A stretch of 64,000 bases of DNA. Source: Macrothele yani. Taxonomy: Eukaryota > Arthropoda > Arachnida > Araneae > Macrothelidae. Below, piece by piece: positions 11,257 to 22,437 of the stretch. The position numbers and the translations under genes are program-made. The stretch covers positions 82,621,127-82,685,126 of the forward strand of contig CM077023.1 of NCBI GenBank assembly GCA_039090855.1, read 5' to 3'. The notes under the pieces were generated by a model. It saw only the letters and a program-made list of their open reading frames with translations. It searched no databases and was not told where the DNA came from. Every line of letters begins with the position of its first letter. Position 1 is the stretch's first letter.

Positions 11257-11823
11257 CAGTGGCGTAACCATGTTTTAAAATCCCGGAGGGGGGGGTGCGA
11301 TCACACATATACACAGTAATCGGACCCCTACCTCCAGATTATATGTATACATATATACCTATATAATAATATATATACATAATATATACATACTGTATAA
11401 GATAGTTTGGGACCCCTCCCCTACGCACACACGCAAGAGCAAAGCAGTTGCTGTGACGCGATCTAACGGGCGTGATATAGGCGCCTCTGTTGGCGAATTT
11501 TGGAACTTAGCAAACACAACTGTAAAACTATGATACATAGGGCAGAAATGTAAATTACAAAGTTGAGACCTGACTTTGCTTATTAGGAATTGATATCGCT
11601 GTTTTATTAAGTGCACATTATACACGTGTTTGCATTCTACGAAAAATCACAGTCTTATATTTTTAAATTTAGTTGGTTCATATCATAAAAATGTATGCAA
11701 TATATCATTATATTCCCGAAAAAATTTTGAGGGTTCTTTACATTGGGGATCCCGGCTCTAAAAATCTGGAGGGGTCCTGACCCACCCCCTTCCCCCAACC
11801 CAGTGGTTACGTCTATGACACTG
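11257..11823. mobile_element. Candidate non-autonomous TIR element
   Basis: The left end cagtggcgtaacc and the right end (reverse complement) cagtgtcatagacgtaacc share a terminal and a subterminal block, each followed by G-rich tracts, a layout seen in some hAT-like elements. The interior has an AT microsatellite (about 11335-11400) and no transposase. No clear target duplication was found, so this is tentative. Confidence 0.4.
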
Positions 11824-12996
11824 GCACCGGTTGATGCGCCTACTTATGGAAACTGCTAACATAACATTTTACCATTTCAAAATAATTATCGATCGATCAG
11901 TAAATGTGCAATTCAAATGCTAATTTCTCACATCTTATGGCTTGCGTGAGGCGCTAACATTTTGTTTTCCCTGCAGGCCTGACTCTTTTCCAAGGACCAC
12001 TTGCCCGAAAATTACGGTGTTATGTACGCTTCTCCAAGCCTACGTCCTTCCCTCCCCAAAAAACAGAACTGCATATTATTATCATCATTCGAAGAATTGA
12101 TTGAAGTATTAATTGCATGCAAAAAACATCAAAAGAGCGATGTTTTTATTTGTTTTTTTGTGCTTGAACCTTAGTAATGATGGCTTGCTTTGCTCATAGT
12201 GTGGCCTAGATCAAAACCCCATTGCTTTGAAGTTAGGATATTATATTTATTAAAATGCGAACTTTTCAATTCGCAAATTTATTACTCTGTTAAATATTTT
12301 AAAATATAAAGGAAGTATAGAGATATTCAGTTTTCTAATTTGTTGAATCCTTAGATATGCGCGTTATACAGCCTTCCTCGAAAAAGAAAATTGTATTCAA
12401 ACATGAGCTGTAAAGAAGTGAGTGACTGTATTCTTCACTGAAAATTTCCAACAGTATGTTAATTTTAGAGCAGAGGATGCGCGCTATATCAAATAAATAA
12501 GTAAATATTAGTTTCAGAATATATCTCTAATACAAATATATCGGATAAACTAATCCGGTAAATGGTACATCAATGAATAAATCAAACAAAATTGTCAAAA
12601 ACTTCCGTTGTAATATGTTCAATAACATAACCAAAATGAGGCTTTATCAAGGCGTTAAACTTTACGGTACAGTTTGTATCAGAAGGTAAAAGGTTTTAAC
12701 TTTAACGACTTTTAGGCTTAAAATTTAACCTCCTGTAATAGAAGGTGAAATTAAAAAAATAATTGCAACAGACGGTAAAATATTTTAAAAACTTTTTTAG
12801 ATTTTAAATTTAATCTTCTCTCAAGTTTGAACCATACAATTTAACGGCTTGAAAGAGCCGCCTGTCGGAAGGCGAAATCTTGGCTATGTTATCAGACTTA
12901 TTACATTAATAAACGGAGGTTTATAAAAAAATTGTTTGATTTATACAACTCCAAGTTAATTATACTCTCGCAGTAAATGCTTCAAGAATATAAATT
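11824..12996. other. Intergenic AT-rich DNA
   Basis: No gene or bounded repeat recognised. There are weak internal repetitions such as agaaggtaaaa/agaaggtgaaa around 12680-12790. Confidence 0.4.
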
Positions 12997-13182
12997 GCCG
13001 CCCCGTGGCGCAATGGTCTAGGAGCGGGCTTGTGTCCCGGTGAGACATGGATGTTGTGTTTGTTTTACGGCACTGGCTCTCTTCCTTCCCTGGAGTCAGT
13101 GCCCCTAAATTTGGGATGGGCGACTGCTTATAGCCCATTGAGTTGCTCACGGTGATCGTTAAACCTCCAATAAAACAAACAC
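12997..13182 (+). mobile_element. SINE family 1, internally deleted
   Basis: Starts gccgccccgtggcgcaatgg, then jumps to the end of the tRNA-like head, so the stretch between A box and B box is shortened and the B box is damaged. The body (ttgggatgggcgactgctta) and the cgttaaacc end are intact. An 8-bp target duplication tataaatt is present at 12989-12996 and 13183-13190. Confidence 0.88.
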
Positions 13183-13894
13183 TATAAATTCATATTGTAT
13201 GTGGTCGCACATCATGCTTCAGAAAAATGGTTTTTGGAATGTTAGCACAAAGAGAGCTGACAACATAATATTGTGGACAGTTGCGCCTAATAAGTGGGGA
13301 CACATACCACAGCAGATCGAAGACTGTGTGGGCACTGCCCCCCCCCAGGGCTCTGTACGCCACAAGATCTTAGTAAACATCATGTTTTTATGTTGTTGTT
13401 GTATTTTTCTGTTTCTTCTATTTGTCGTTAGCAGCCCATTGCTGGCCATCCTTTGACCCTCAACAACATACGCCTTAGGCTGCAGTGGGGGTCTCAAACA
13501 CAGATATTGGCGCACTGAATGGCAACCGGTCGTGTTTTCTGATGAGTCACGATTCACGTTGATGCACCATGATGATCCCATACGTGTTCGAAGTCATTGT
13601 GGTGAACAGCACCTTGCAGCATCATACCAGCCCAACTCCAAGCGTCATAGTTTGATGGACCATTGGGTTCAATTCGCGATCACGCCTGATACGAATTGAG
13701 GCAGCCCTCAGCAGCCAGCGATATCTCTGGGATAGTTTAGGGGCAGAGGTGGTATACCCTTCCACCAGAGTTGTCCCGGCCAGAGCTGTAAACGGGTCAA
13801 AAATTTCGGACCCGAACCCGTAACTGACCCGGACAAATCTGCTTTGAACTATACATTCGAAACTCAATTTATACATATATACATATAAACGTAA

Positions 13895-13925
<31 letters not shown>

Positions 13926-14262
13926 TCATCCCAATAACTGCTTGATATTTAATAACTGAAATCCTTTTTTAATAATAAAATTTGGTTACTTGCTAAATTT
14001 TATTGCCATTTTTAGTGCCACTATTTTGCGTAATCCAGAAGTAATGGCTGACTATGACCGTGACCATGGAGTATATTACAAATGGGAATCATTATTTACG
14101 ATTACACAAATGTATTTTTTAAAATGTATTTAGATTGTTCACTCTTTCCACGCTTTGATGGAGTGCGCATACTTTCATATGGTCCGATAGATTTTTTGCT
14201 CCATAATCTTTTATTACAACGTCAACATCTTTTTTTGTTATTATTCACTTTGCACATTTTAA

Positions 14263-14321
14263 AAAAACAAGCAAGACCAAACAACACAGAATTATTGTGT
14301 TGTTTGGTCTTGCTTGTTTTT
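14263..14321. repeat. 26-bp perfect hairpin in the hAT-like element
   Basis: Arms 14263-14288 and 14296-14321 are exact reverse complements around the 7-base spacer gaattat. The right arm begins tgtgttgtttggtcttgctt. No function is evident; it may be an inverted microduplication. Confidence 0.9.
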
Positions 14322-14879
14322 CTTTAATGAGACGAAACAATTTCCAGCATTCACTCTTTCCCTTGTGGTTTTCAACAAGCACGTATTTGTTGAACTCGAC
14401 GCCTTTCTCAACCTCCTTAATATTAAATCCACCCATATTAACTAATAAAGAGTTAATTTTGGCATGACATGTCATGGGAACGGGATGTTAGCACATCAAC
14501 CGAAAACCTCTGAATGCTCAATGTAAAAGATGCGATGTGAAAAGTAACTCTTAGTCATACTGTGTACCTCGCACGGAGAGAGTGAATCAGCTGAGAAGCA
14601 GGCTGCCTGTACCTTGCCCTGGACAATCGCACTGTAAAAGAACGCAAAAAAAAGTATCTTTTTACGATATGGTTTCGGAGTGTCTGACGTCGGTCGTTGG
14701 AAATCTTCGTTGCTTTAAGAAAGAGACGACAATATTTTTACATGGCAAATCATTATTCACTCCTTGGGCTGTTGCGTTAAATGCCACCAGATGACGCCAT
14801 CTCAGTTGCTGAGACCATCAATACGTATTCGTGTAGTCAGATGCTGACTGAGAAACCGCGCATGGCGCTGAGAATTGTT

Positions 14880-14951
14880 GGCGCCGTAGCGTAAATTCGA
14901 ACGCACTCGACTAGTTATCGAAAGTTCTGGGGTTCGATCCCAGCGGTGCCG
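14880..14951 (+). tRNA. tRNA-Thr(AGU)-like sequence, probable pseudogene
   Basis: A cloverleaf can be drawn. The acceptor stem is GGCGCCG with CGGTGCC (one G-U pair). The D stem is GCG/CGC. The anticodon stem is CTCGA/TCGAA (four of five pairs), with loop CTAGTTA placing AGT at positions 34-36. The T arm is CTGGG-GTTCGAT-CCCAG. Acceptor and T arm look like eukaryotic tRNA-Thr. The D loop lacks the conserved GG and the A box is degenerate, so it is probably a captured pseudogene or the head of a retroposon inside the hAT-like element. Confidence 0.65.
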
Positions 14952-15649
14952 GAATACAATTTTTCAGTCGCTATGCGTTGTTTAAAAAATAACGTGGAAA
15001 GAGCGATGACATCGTCCATTTACTCCTTGGGCACCAGTATCGACTACAGAATTCCAAAACGCGCATTTTTCTTTGGGACATATTTTTCTCTTTTCAAATA
15101 TAAAACGTGAATAAAACCGGGTCAAAATTGAGTCAGGAACATCTTGACCCGACCCGTTGGACCCGCAAGAAATTGTTGACCCGTTGACCCGTGTCCCGTT
15201 TCCATCTCTGGTCCTGGCGCTATATTCCAGCAAACAATGCTCGGCCACATGTGACCAGGAATGTCCAAGAACCTCTTCCATGCACACACAACATATACCC
15301 CTTCTTCCCTGACCAGAACGTTCGCCGAATATATCCCCGATCAAACACGTCCGGGACATGGTAGCTAAGCGAGTAGCCTGTCAAGCGCCTCCGCCAGTCA
15401 CCACAAATGAACTCTGGTCTCGCATAGAAGCGGCCTGGCAGTCTACCTGCCCAGGACAATAGCAGAAACCTTTTCCATTCAATGCTACGCCCTGTAGAGG
15501 CTGTTATTGTGCTCGAGGTGACTTACCACGATACTGATTTTTAAAGCGAAAAAAGTCTTGTATAACTCTACAAATGTAATCAGTTGTTTCTTGTAATATG
15601 AGCAATCTGTGATATTAATTTCATTTGAATAGCACATTTCTTTCTTTGT

Positions 15650-16968
15650 GTCGGAATTTTCACAAACAGTAGTGTATTAATTAAAACTGCTTTAATAGCA
15701 CAAACACTTTCTTTTGTAGCAGCAACATCCTCTGTTATAAAAGTTTTCAAAATAGTACTAATAATGCTAAATAAAAAGTATAATGATGCGCCGTGATGGT
15801 CGCATACATTGTGTAGTTTAGATAAGATACCTTCATTATTTTCATACAGATAAGAAGCACATGAATTAAAATATTTACATTTTTACTTGATAAAAAAGCA
15901 CAATTTTCAATGAGAAAAAGTGAAATTAGAAAGCCATATACTATATGAATTGGAAGCATATGCTCCCACACAAAAAATTGTAAATAGGCGCTACTGATTG
16001 TGGAGTCAAAACGCCTTGGATAACGACTAACGACAAGAGGCGATAAGCTGTCGTTTGTAATGTCTTCCCATCTAACGGCTTCTTCCATTTGACTGTTGTG
16101 GAGTTCCCTAGCTTAAGACGGAGAGTTATCTCCCAAAGATATCGTCAAGAGCCACATCCCAGACAGAAGCGATGTTCTCCTCTAAATATTACGCCATAGC
16201 ATTCCTGAAACTACCGGCTTTGTTCTTGATACTACAGTAGCTAATACCGTCGCTGATTTGAATAGCAGGAAGGCACTGCATCAGATGACCGGGGCCCAGC
16301 CACAACTTTCTTAATTGCCTATTAATGATACCCATGTATATTTGACGCACTGGAGGCTCTGCCTGCGTGTCAAAGTGATTTATGGTACGTTTTCACAATT
16401 ATGTATGTCTTCACAAAACGATAATTCCCAATACCTATTTTTATTCAACGAATTTTTCTCCATCCGTTTGAAGTTTCTACTACAATTTCCAGGAGACTTT
16501 GGTGTTTCTTTTCACGACACTTTTGCCTTTGAACAGTGTAATATGGTAAACAAGAATAATTGCAGTTTGCCTAGCTAGGGCGTCCATGATGAGTGCATTG
16601 GATTTTTTTATCCACAATGTTTAAAAAATTAAGTGGAGTATCTAATTTGAATTGTAACTAAACACATTGCTTTACGAAGACGTTAAAGAAACAGCAAAGG
16701 ATAAAAAACGCAACACTCTAAAGAAACTAAGAAGAGGACTATTAGAGAGAGAGAAAAGATATTAAGTTGGTTTTTGCATATCTCTGAACATACAATACCT
16801 CTGTCCAAATCTCTTTCGATTGTTCATATAGGGATAGATAAGTGAAAGCTGTAGGGCATCTTTCATCAAGAAAGCTGTTCATCACCAATTACTGTGCTAC
16901 CGAAGACATGCTACAACAAGAATTAATCGTTCAAGAAGCTTCGGCGCATTCTGACATATCTTGGAGTA
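15650..16968. other. Intergenic, no gene seen
   Basis: AT-rich DNA with short ORFs lacking family resemblance. The right end is the target site of the foldback element at 16969. Confidence 0.4.
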
Positions 16969-18228
16969 GGGTCTGGTTCATTTGCCCGACGTTTACTTCA
17001 CCAAATGGTTACTTGACCGAAAATCACTTCACTGAAAAAATTATTTCACCGAAAGATCACTTGATCGAAAAGTTCACTTCACCGAAAGGTCTCTTTACCT
17101 AAAAGTTCATTTCATCGAAAGGTCATTTCACCGAAGGGTCAGTTTATCGAAAACTTTGGAGTTCATTACAGGATCTGTTGAGGCATGGTACAAGTTCGGC
17201 AGACAGACCACCGAAACGTTAGGGGATTAACTCAAATTGCACTTTTGATTTCTCCGTGTCACAGAGAACACAAAGATTTAGTTTTAATACAAATCTTTTT
17301 TTTTAAGACAATAGGCCTCAGCTTAGGCCTTTTTAGCAAATTTTAGTCATGTTCATAAGGTTTACATAAAAGTTATGTTCAGTGCTCATGTTGATAAGGT
17401 TTACATAAAAAGTCAAGTTAATAATGTTGCACATTTTTTCAGGCAAAAAGAATCAAGTTTAGAGCTCTAAGCCTCGGCTTAGGCCTTTTTAACAAATTTT
17501 AAGGAAATGTAACTTTTTACATAAAAAGTTACTTTACATTTTATATGTAATGCTTATGAATATGAGTAGGGTTATCTGTTAAAATGGCCTGTATCTAGGC
17601 CTACGGTCAAAACATTATTGTCTTGTGGTTGAGTAAAAGTGGAACATTATTTACTTGATTTACTATGTAACGCTTATGAATATGAGCTCAGAGGACTGAA
17701 ATTTGACAAAAAGGCACAGATCTAGGCCTTATAATTAATGTTATATTTCGAAAAACCTACGCATAGAGCGGTGTTCCATAGAAATTAAAAGTGTGTTTTT
17801 TATGCAATCCGATAATGTTTAGGTGGCCAGTTTTTCAAAAACCCGCACCACACTCCAACAGATCTCTAACAACAAAATTCTAAGTTTTCGATAAACTGAC
17901 CATTCGGTGAAATGATCTTTCGACATAATGAACTTTTAGGTAAAGTAATTCTTCGGTGAAATGAACTTTTAGGTAAAGTAATTCTTCGGTGAAATGAACT
18001 TTTAGGTAAAGTAATTCTTCGGTGAAATGAACTTTTAGGTAAAGTAATTCTTCGGTGAAGTAATCTTTCGGTGAAATGAACTTTTCGTTCAAGTGACCCT
18101 TCGGTGAAATGAACTTTTCGTTCAAGTGACCCTTCGGTGAAATGTACTTTTTGATCAAGTGAATTTCGGCGTTGTTTTTTTTTTTTTTTTTTTGGTCAAG
18201 TGACCTTTCGGTCAAGTGAACGATACCC
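16969..18228. mobile_element. Foldback element with tandem-repeat arms
   Basis: A ~1260-bp element whose arms (about 16985-17160 and 17880-18220) are inverted and built from short repeats of the form ttcaccgaaaggtcacttga. The termini match: gggtctggttcatttgcccg at the left, gggtatcgttcacttgaccg (reverse complement) at the right. The flanks cttggagta (16960-16968) and cttgggagta (18229-18238) look like a 9-bp target duplication with one indel, the size given by Mutator/Foldback-type elements. Repeat-encoded reading frames across the arms are spurious. No transposase is present. Confidence 0.75.
17928..18060. repeat. 33-bp tandem repeat, 4 copies
   Basis: The unit beginning atgaacttttaggtaaagta recurs at 17928, 17961, 17994 and 18027 with almost no divergence, inside the right arm of the foldback element. 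Confidence 0.95.
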
Positions 18229-18238
18229 CTTGGGAGTA

Positions 18239-19448
18239 GCAACGGCCAATTGCTCTAATCTGCAATTAACTGGGGAGGCTTCTGATTTTAGATAACCACG
18301 AAATGTCAAATAAAGAATCTACGAGATCTAAAAACGCAAGAGATATCGTTTGCAAAAGCATTCAAGTGGATACCTTCGAGGAAGAATACAAATATTCAGT
18401 TCCACTTCTGAAAACACGACACATTAATTTAGCACCTCCAAACTGCATAACTTTACAAGTTTATCTTTTGGGGGGAATAGTATTCTGGAACCCCATCTGC
18501 CCCCTTTTTCTTCTACTTCTTTCACCGCCATAGTTTCATACTTCTGTATTTGCAAATTTAAATGTTCCATGATTTCATTTGATTATTTAAATTACGTATG
18601 GTTGCATTTCCTTTTGGAAGACTGCTCTGTAGACGCAACAGTCGTGATTTTATGGATAAGCGTTCATTGTTTATAAATTTCTTCCAGCAAGGTGAGTTTC
18701 TTCATAATTCATGTTCAACAGCTGCTTCTGGATTTTGAATAGTAAGCCTGTTATCCAAAAATAAGCCAATTAATAATCTATCAGAGCACCAATTTCTTCG
18801 TGCATTGGCTGAGCAGTTTCAAAGCCAGATTCTTATTCTGCTACCAAAAGTAAGTCGCGGGCGTGTGTGTTTGACTTCTGGTTCCGATTCGCTCTCATAG
18901 CAAGAGCCAGTAGCTCTAAACCTAAGATTGTTGATCATTCTAGCGTTAAGTGCTGTAGAGATTTGCAAACAAAGGCGGAGTTCCTCCTCTTACAGCAGGG
19001 GTCATCGTAAAAAATTTGGTGAGCATAGTGCCATCGCCTCCCTTCCAACTCTTTGGCAAATAATAATTAAACCTTGTATACGCAGAAATCTAAAATTAAC
19101 TATTTCGTAACTTGTAGAAGAATCAAGATGGGTAAATCAGACTTGACGGTGTTTGTATGTATTGGCCAATTCCATTTGTTTCACTCCGATAATTTTTTTG
19201 TTTTAATAAAAATCCACCAAAGAGATTTTCATAACGATGAAACTTAGCACAAACTCAAAAGTTCGGTTCGTATCCAATCATAATGGCCAAATGCATTTCA
19301 TACCATGGGAAAGCGAAACGTAAAACTGCAATCGTATGTGTGATCGATTTTGCCCAGTCACAATTTGACGGTTAGTCCACCGTTCATGGTGCTCTGATTT
19401 GTCTTCCGATACTGTCAGAATTTAATATGAAGAATAGCGTTGCATATA
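18239..19448. other. Intergenic, no gene seen
   Basis: Short ORFs only, no resemblance noted and no repeat boundaries. Confidence 0.4.
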
Positions 19449-20682
19449 CACGGTCGAGTCACATTATTGTGACGACCAGCTAATATCCAGAGTCACCGAG
19501 TAACTACCGTGTAGAGCGCGGCCAGCAACTAGACGACCTGGGAGTGACTCCATAAGGTGCTGGAAGGTGTTCACAGGTATGTGGAGCTATGCTGACTGCA
19601 GTGCATCTGACAGCTGCTGGAGGGTGCGTGGTGGAGGATCCATAGAGCGAACAACACTATCGAGGTGGTCCCACAGATGCTCAATTGGGAATTGGGTTTA
19701 AGTCTGGGGAATTAGGGAGCCAGGGAAGTACTTTGAAGTCTTCATCATGATCTGCCAACCACTCTCGGACATTTCTAGCTGTGTGACACGTCGCATTGTC
19801 GTGCAGGAAGATCCCATCCGCCCCAGGGAAGACACTCAGCATTTATAGACGTACGTGGTCTGCAAGGATAAATTCATAACGAATTCGGTCCTTGGTGCAT
19901 TCCACAGGTTCGAGTGGACCTAAAGAATGCCACGAAAACATTCTCCAGACCATAACGCTGCTCCCACAGCTTGTGTTCTTCCAGCAATGGTTAAAGCGTG
20001 TTTGTTCTCCGATGTTTCTCGCCTTATACGCCAACGTCCATCCGTTCGATGAAGCAGAAAAGGCGACTCATCGGAGAAGGTAATCCTTTGCCAATCAGCG
20101 GAGGCCCAATTCCGATACTGCCGTGCAAATGTAAGCCTTTTCTGCCGATGCACCTTCGTTGGCATAGGTGCAGTGACCATCCGTCTTCATCGGAGCCCAA
20201 TACGCAGCAGGGTTTGCTGAAATATCATTTTAGACACACTTCCAGTAGCCCCCTGTTTCATTCGGCCAGTGAGTTGCTCCACTGTAGCGTGTCGATCGGC
20301 CCCTAAGGCACCTTCGAAGCCGATGTTCACCTCTGACATCAATGGCACGTGGTGCTCCGCAGTTTCCACTTCGCTTATTCGTAATGGTGCCATTTCTCCA
20401 ATCACGATTCACTTTAACCACAGCAGCACGCGAACAGTTCACAAACTGCGCTGTTTCACAAATACTGCCACCCTTGGCCCGAAAGCCGGTAATCATCCCT
20501 TTTTGCAAATATGATAAATCGCTCCTTTTATCCATGACAGCAACGAGTGATATGTTTTCAGAATGCCTACAGCACACCTTATATACCCTCCGAGCCAGCC
20601 CACGACATGTGCCTTCTTTCCCTGTCTAGGCGCTGTGGACGTCAAAAGTAGGAGGTGGTCACAATAATATGACTCGACTGTG
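19449..20682 (-). mobile_element. Tc1 element with both TIRs
   Basis: A 1234-bp element with ends cacggtcgagtcacattatt (left) and cacagtcgagtcatattatt (right, reverse complement), flanked by TA at 19447-19448 and 20683-20684. Its transposase lies on the minus strand and spans almost the whole interior. The near-identical TIRs indicate modest age, though the gene is broken. Confidence 0.9.
19482..20535 (-). pseudogene. Tc1 transposase, frameshifted
   Basis: The start at 20535 gives MDKRSDLSYLQKGMITGFRA, then the helix-turn-helix SRAAVVKVNRDWRNG. After a frame change comes QKRLTFARQYRNWASADWQR and the first catalytic Asp in ITFSDESPFLLH. The second Asp follows in FLHDNATCHTARNVREWL, and SPDLNPI is interrupted before EHLWDHLDSVV, which carries the Glu. 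It ends with SLPGRLVAGRALHGSYS. At least three frame changes are needed, so it is not functional, though all domains are present in normal order. Confidence 0.88.
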
Positions 20683-22158
20683 TATATGAGTGCATAACTT
20701 GTGCCTCATAAACCGAATGTTCTGAAGAATTTTTTTCTCTGAATGACACATTCTTTTAGAAAATTCAGAATAGGATTTATCAGAGAATAATGTTTTCCTT
20801 CATCATAAGATGTACCTCAGTAATATCATCCTTCACACGAACGTTTTCTTGTGTATCTCCTAGCTGCCCAACTAAAAATTTGGCTCTTTGCCAGAGCAAT
20901 TAAATTATTCTTGTAGAATTCGCTTATTCCAAGGTAAAATCGTTAAGAACCCATCGTAGAAAAGATATTAACTCAGTTCTTTTTGTTTTATGTCGAATTA
21001 TTTCCCAGAAATCTTTTATCAGTTCTTGAGATTTTTACTATTAGTGTTCCGCGAAGAAGAAAAAATAACCAGTTATGACTCTAAAGGCGAAATACAGGAA
21101 TGTGGGATTCTAAAGCATGGAAGAAAACCGAAAAGGAATTGATGGAAACTGCACTGTAGAAAAAAGAAAAATCTGAATTTCACGAGCCATTTTCCGTTAT
21201 ACCTTTCGTGAATTAACGAAGCATATTTTGGACACAAACTTTTCCTAGAAATGACATGGGGAAACCCTGAATTTCACAAATTTTTCGTACGACAGGAAAA
21301 TTCTTAATTTTCAGAAACCTTTCGGCAATTCTGTTCGTATATTAACTGAAAATTTCTGGTCATAGGAACGATTCACGGGAATGTGCAGGTGATTGTATGA
21401 TGTTTATGTATCAGTTTGTGGTTCCTTTAAGACAAAAGCTATTATAGCTATCAAGAATAAATTTTATATTTTGGAGTTTTGTTAAATAACACTATAAAAC
21501 AGTAGATTGAACCTTTTTTTAAAGATAATTGAAAATCTTTGTCAGTTTAAAAGATCTTAAGTTCCAAAGCATTCTGTTACTTCAAAAAATCGTGATGAAA
21601 AATATACATAATTTGTAATATATCCTCCTGCAGAAAAAATATTTATTTTTATTACAAACCTATTCAGAACAATAGCGAGCTCGAACAAAAAATAAAATGA
21701 TTAATTAACTCACATTAATAGTAAAAAAAAAAAAATCAATGCGCGATTAGAGTTTTATCTGATACGTGACTGTGCTTCACATATCTTTCTGGCTCAACGG
21801 TGGCACGCACAGCAGCAGTTGAAGCCGAACGAGAGCGGTTCGATCTCCACCAAGGAAACGGAAAGGATCTGAAAAAAGTCAAAATTGAGGATTTTGCGAA
21901 ATTACTGTATAAATAAGGAAAAACCAGGAACTTAATTTTCTGAAAAACAAAAAAAGGAATTACTGGCTACGGAAATTCTCTCAAAATACTGAGGTTAGAA
22001 GAAACGGAAACTTTTAAAAACGGAAACTTTTAAAAACGGAAATTTCGTTAAAACACGGACACGTACCGGCAGCTTTGCTGCACATTATTTTCAGGAATTT
22101 TCCGTGAATTCATACCAATTATGTTTTACAGTTGGGCGAGTATTGGCTGCGTCGCGTT
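20683..22158. other. Intergenic; possible decayed TIR element at ~21150-22130
   Basis: No gene. Sequence near 21153 (cactgtagaaaaaa) and near 22130 (reverse complement aactgtaaaacataatt), each followed by ttcacg/ttccg motifs, hints at inverted ends of a DNA transposon, but no target duplication is visible. A tRNA-like head (ggctcaacggtggcacgcac, later gcggttcgatctcc) lies at about 21785-21852 and may be a SINE fragment. Confidence 0.35.
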
Positions 22159-22316
22159 ATCAGAAAAATTCATTGATTGATATCAGAAAAATTCATTGAT
22201 TGATATCAGAAAAATTCATTGATTGATATAAAAAATTCATTGATTGATATAAAAAAATTCATTGATTGATATCAGACAAAATCATTGATTGATATCAGAA
22301 AAATTCATTGATTGAA
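22159..22316. repeat. 23-bp tandem repeat, about 7 copies
   Basis: Unit atcagaaaaattcattgatt plus three bases, repeated with small deletions in the middle copies. Confidence 0.93.
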
Positions 22317-22437
22317 CCGTATTGAGAGTGAGTAAAAAGAATTTTTTACATGAAAAAAAAACAACTTTTTTGAACCTCAGTAATATACCGTTTTTCTTTT
22401 CTGACATAAAATGTTGTTTTCCTTTTAAATTGTGATG

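Larger units (their letters stand above)
13781..15210. mobile_element. Non-autonomous hAT-like element
   Basis: A 1430-bp insertion into a Tc1 copy. The left end is cagagctgtaaacgggtc, and the right end as reverse complement is cagagatggaaacggg, the CAGAG-type terminus known from hAT elements. An imperfect 8-bp target duplication (gtcccggc at 13773-13780, gtcctggc at 15211-15218; 7 of 8 match) agrees with hAT. The uninterrupted Tc1 relative at 34.5 kb reads straight across this site, which confirms the insertion point. No transposase is seen. It contains a TA microsatellite (about 13892-13918), a long hairpin and a tRNA-Thr-like sequence. Confidence 0.85.
13425..15640 (+). pseudogene. Tc1 transposase split by a hAT-like insertion
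   Basis: The plus-strand Tc1 remnant runs 13425-13772 and resumes at 15211-15640. The first part reads LTLNNIRLRLQW, then the catalytic block PVVFSDESRFTLMHHDDPIR with the first Asp, then QPNSKRHS. The second part reads CPGAIFQQ, PPVTTNELWSRIEAAWQ in shifting frames, and CRGCYCARGDLP. It is the same family as the minus-strand copy at 34505-35789. The N-terminal domains are missing, there are stops and frameshifts, and the 1430-bp element at 13781-15210 interrupts it. Confidence 0.85.

Noticed and set aside
17880..18242. 120-codon minus-strand ORF with repeated HFTEELLYLKV peptides
   Set aside because: It is the translation of the 33-bp tandem repeat in the foldback arm; the period is a multiple of three, so no stop arises. 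There is no evidence for a protein.
22159..22316. CRISPR array
   Set aside because: The 23-bp units follow each other without spacers.
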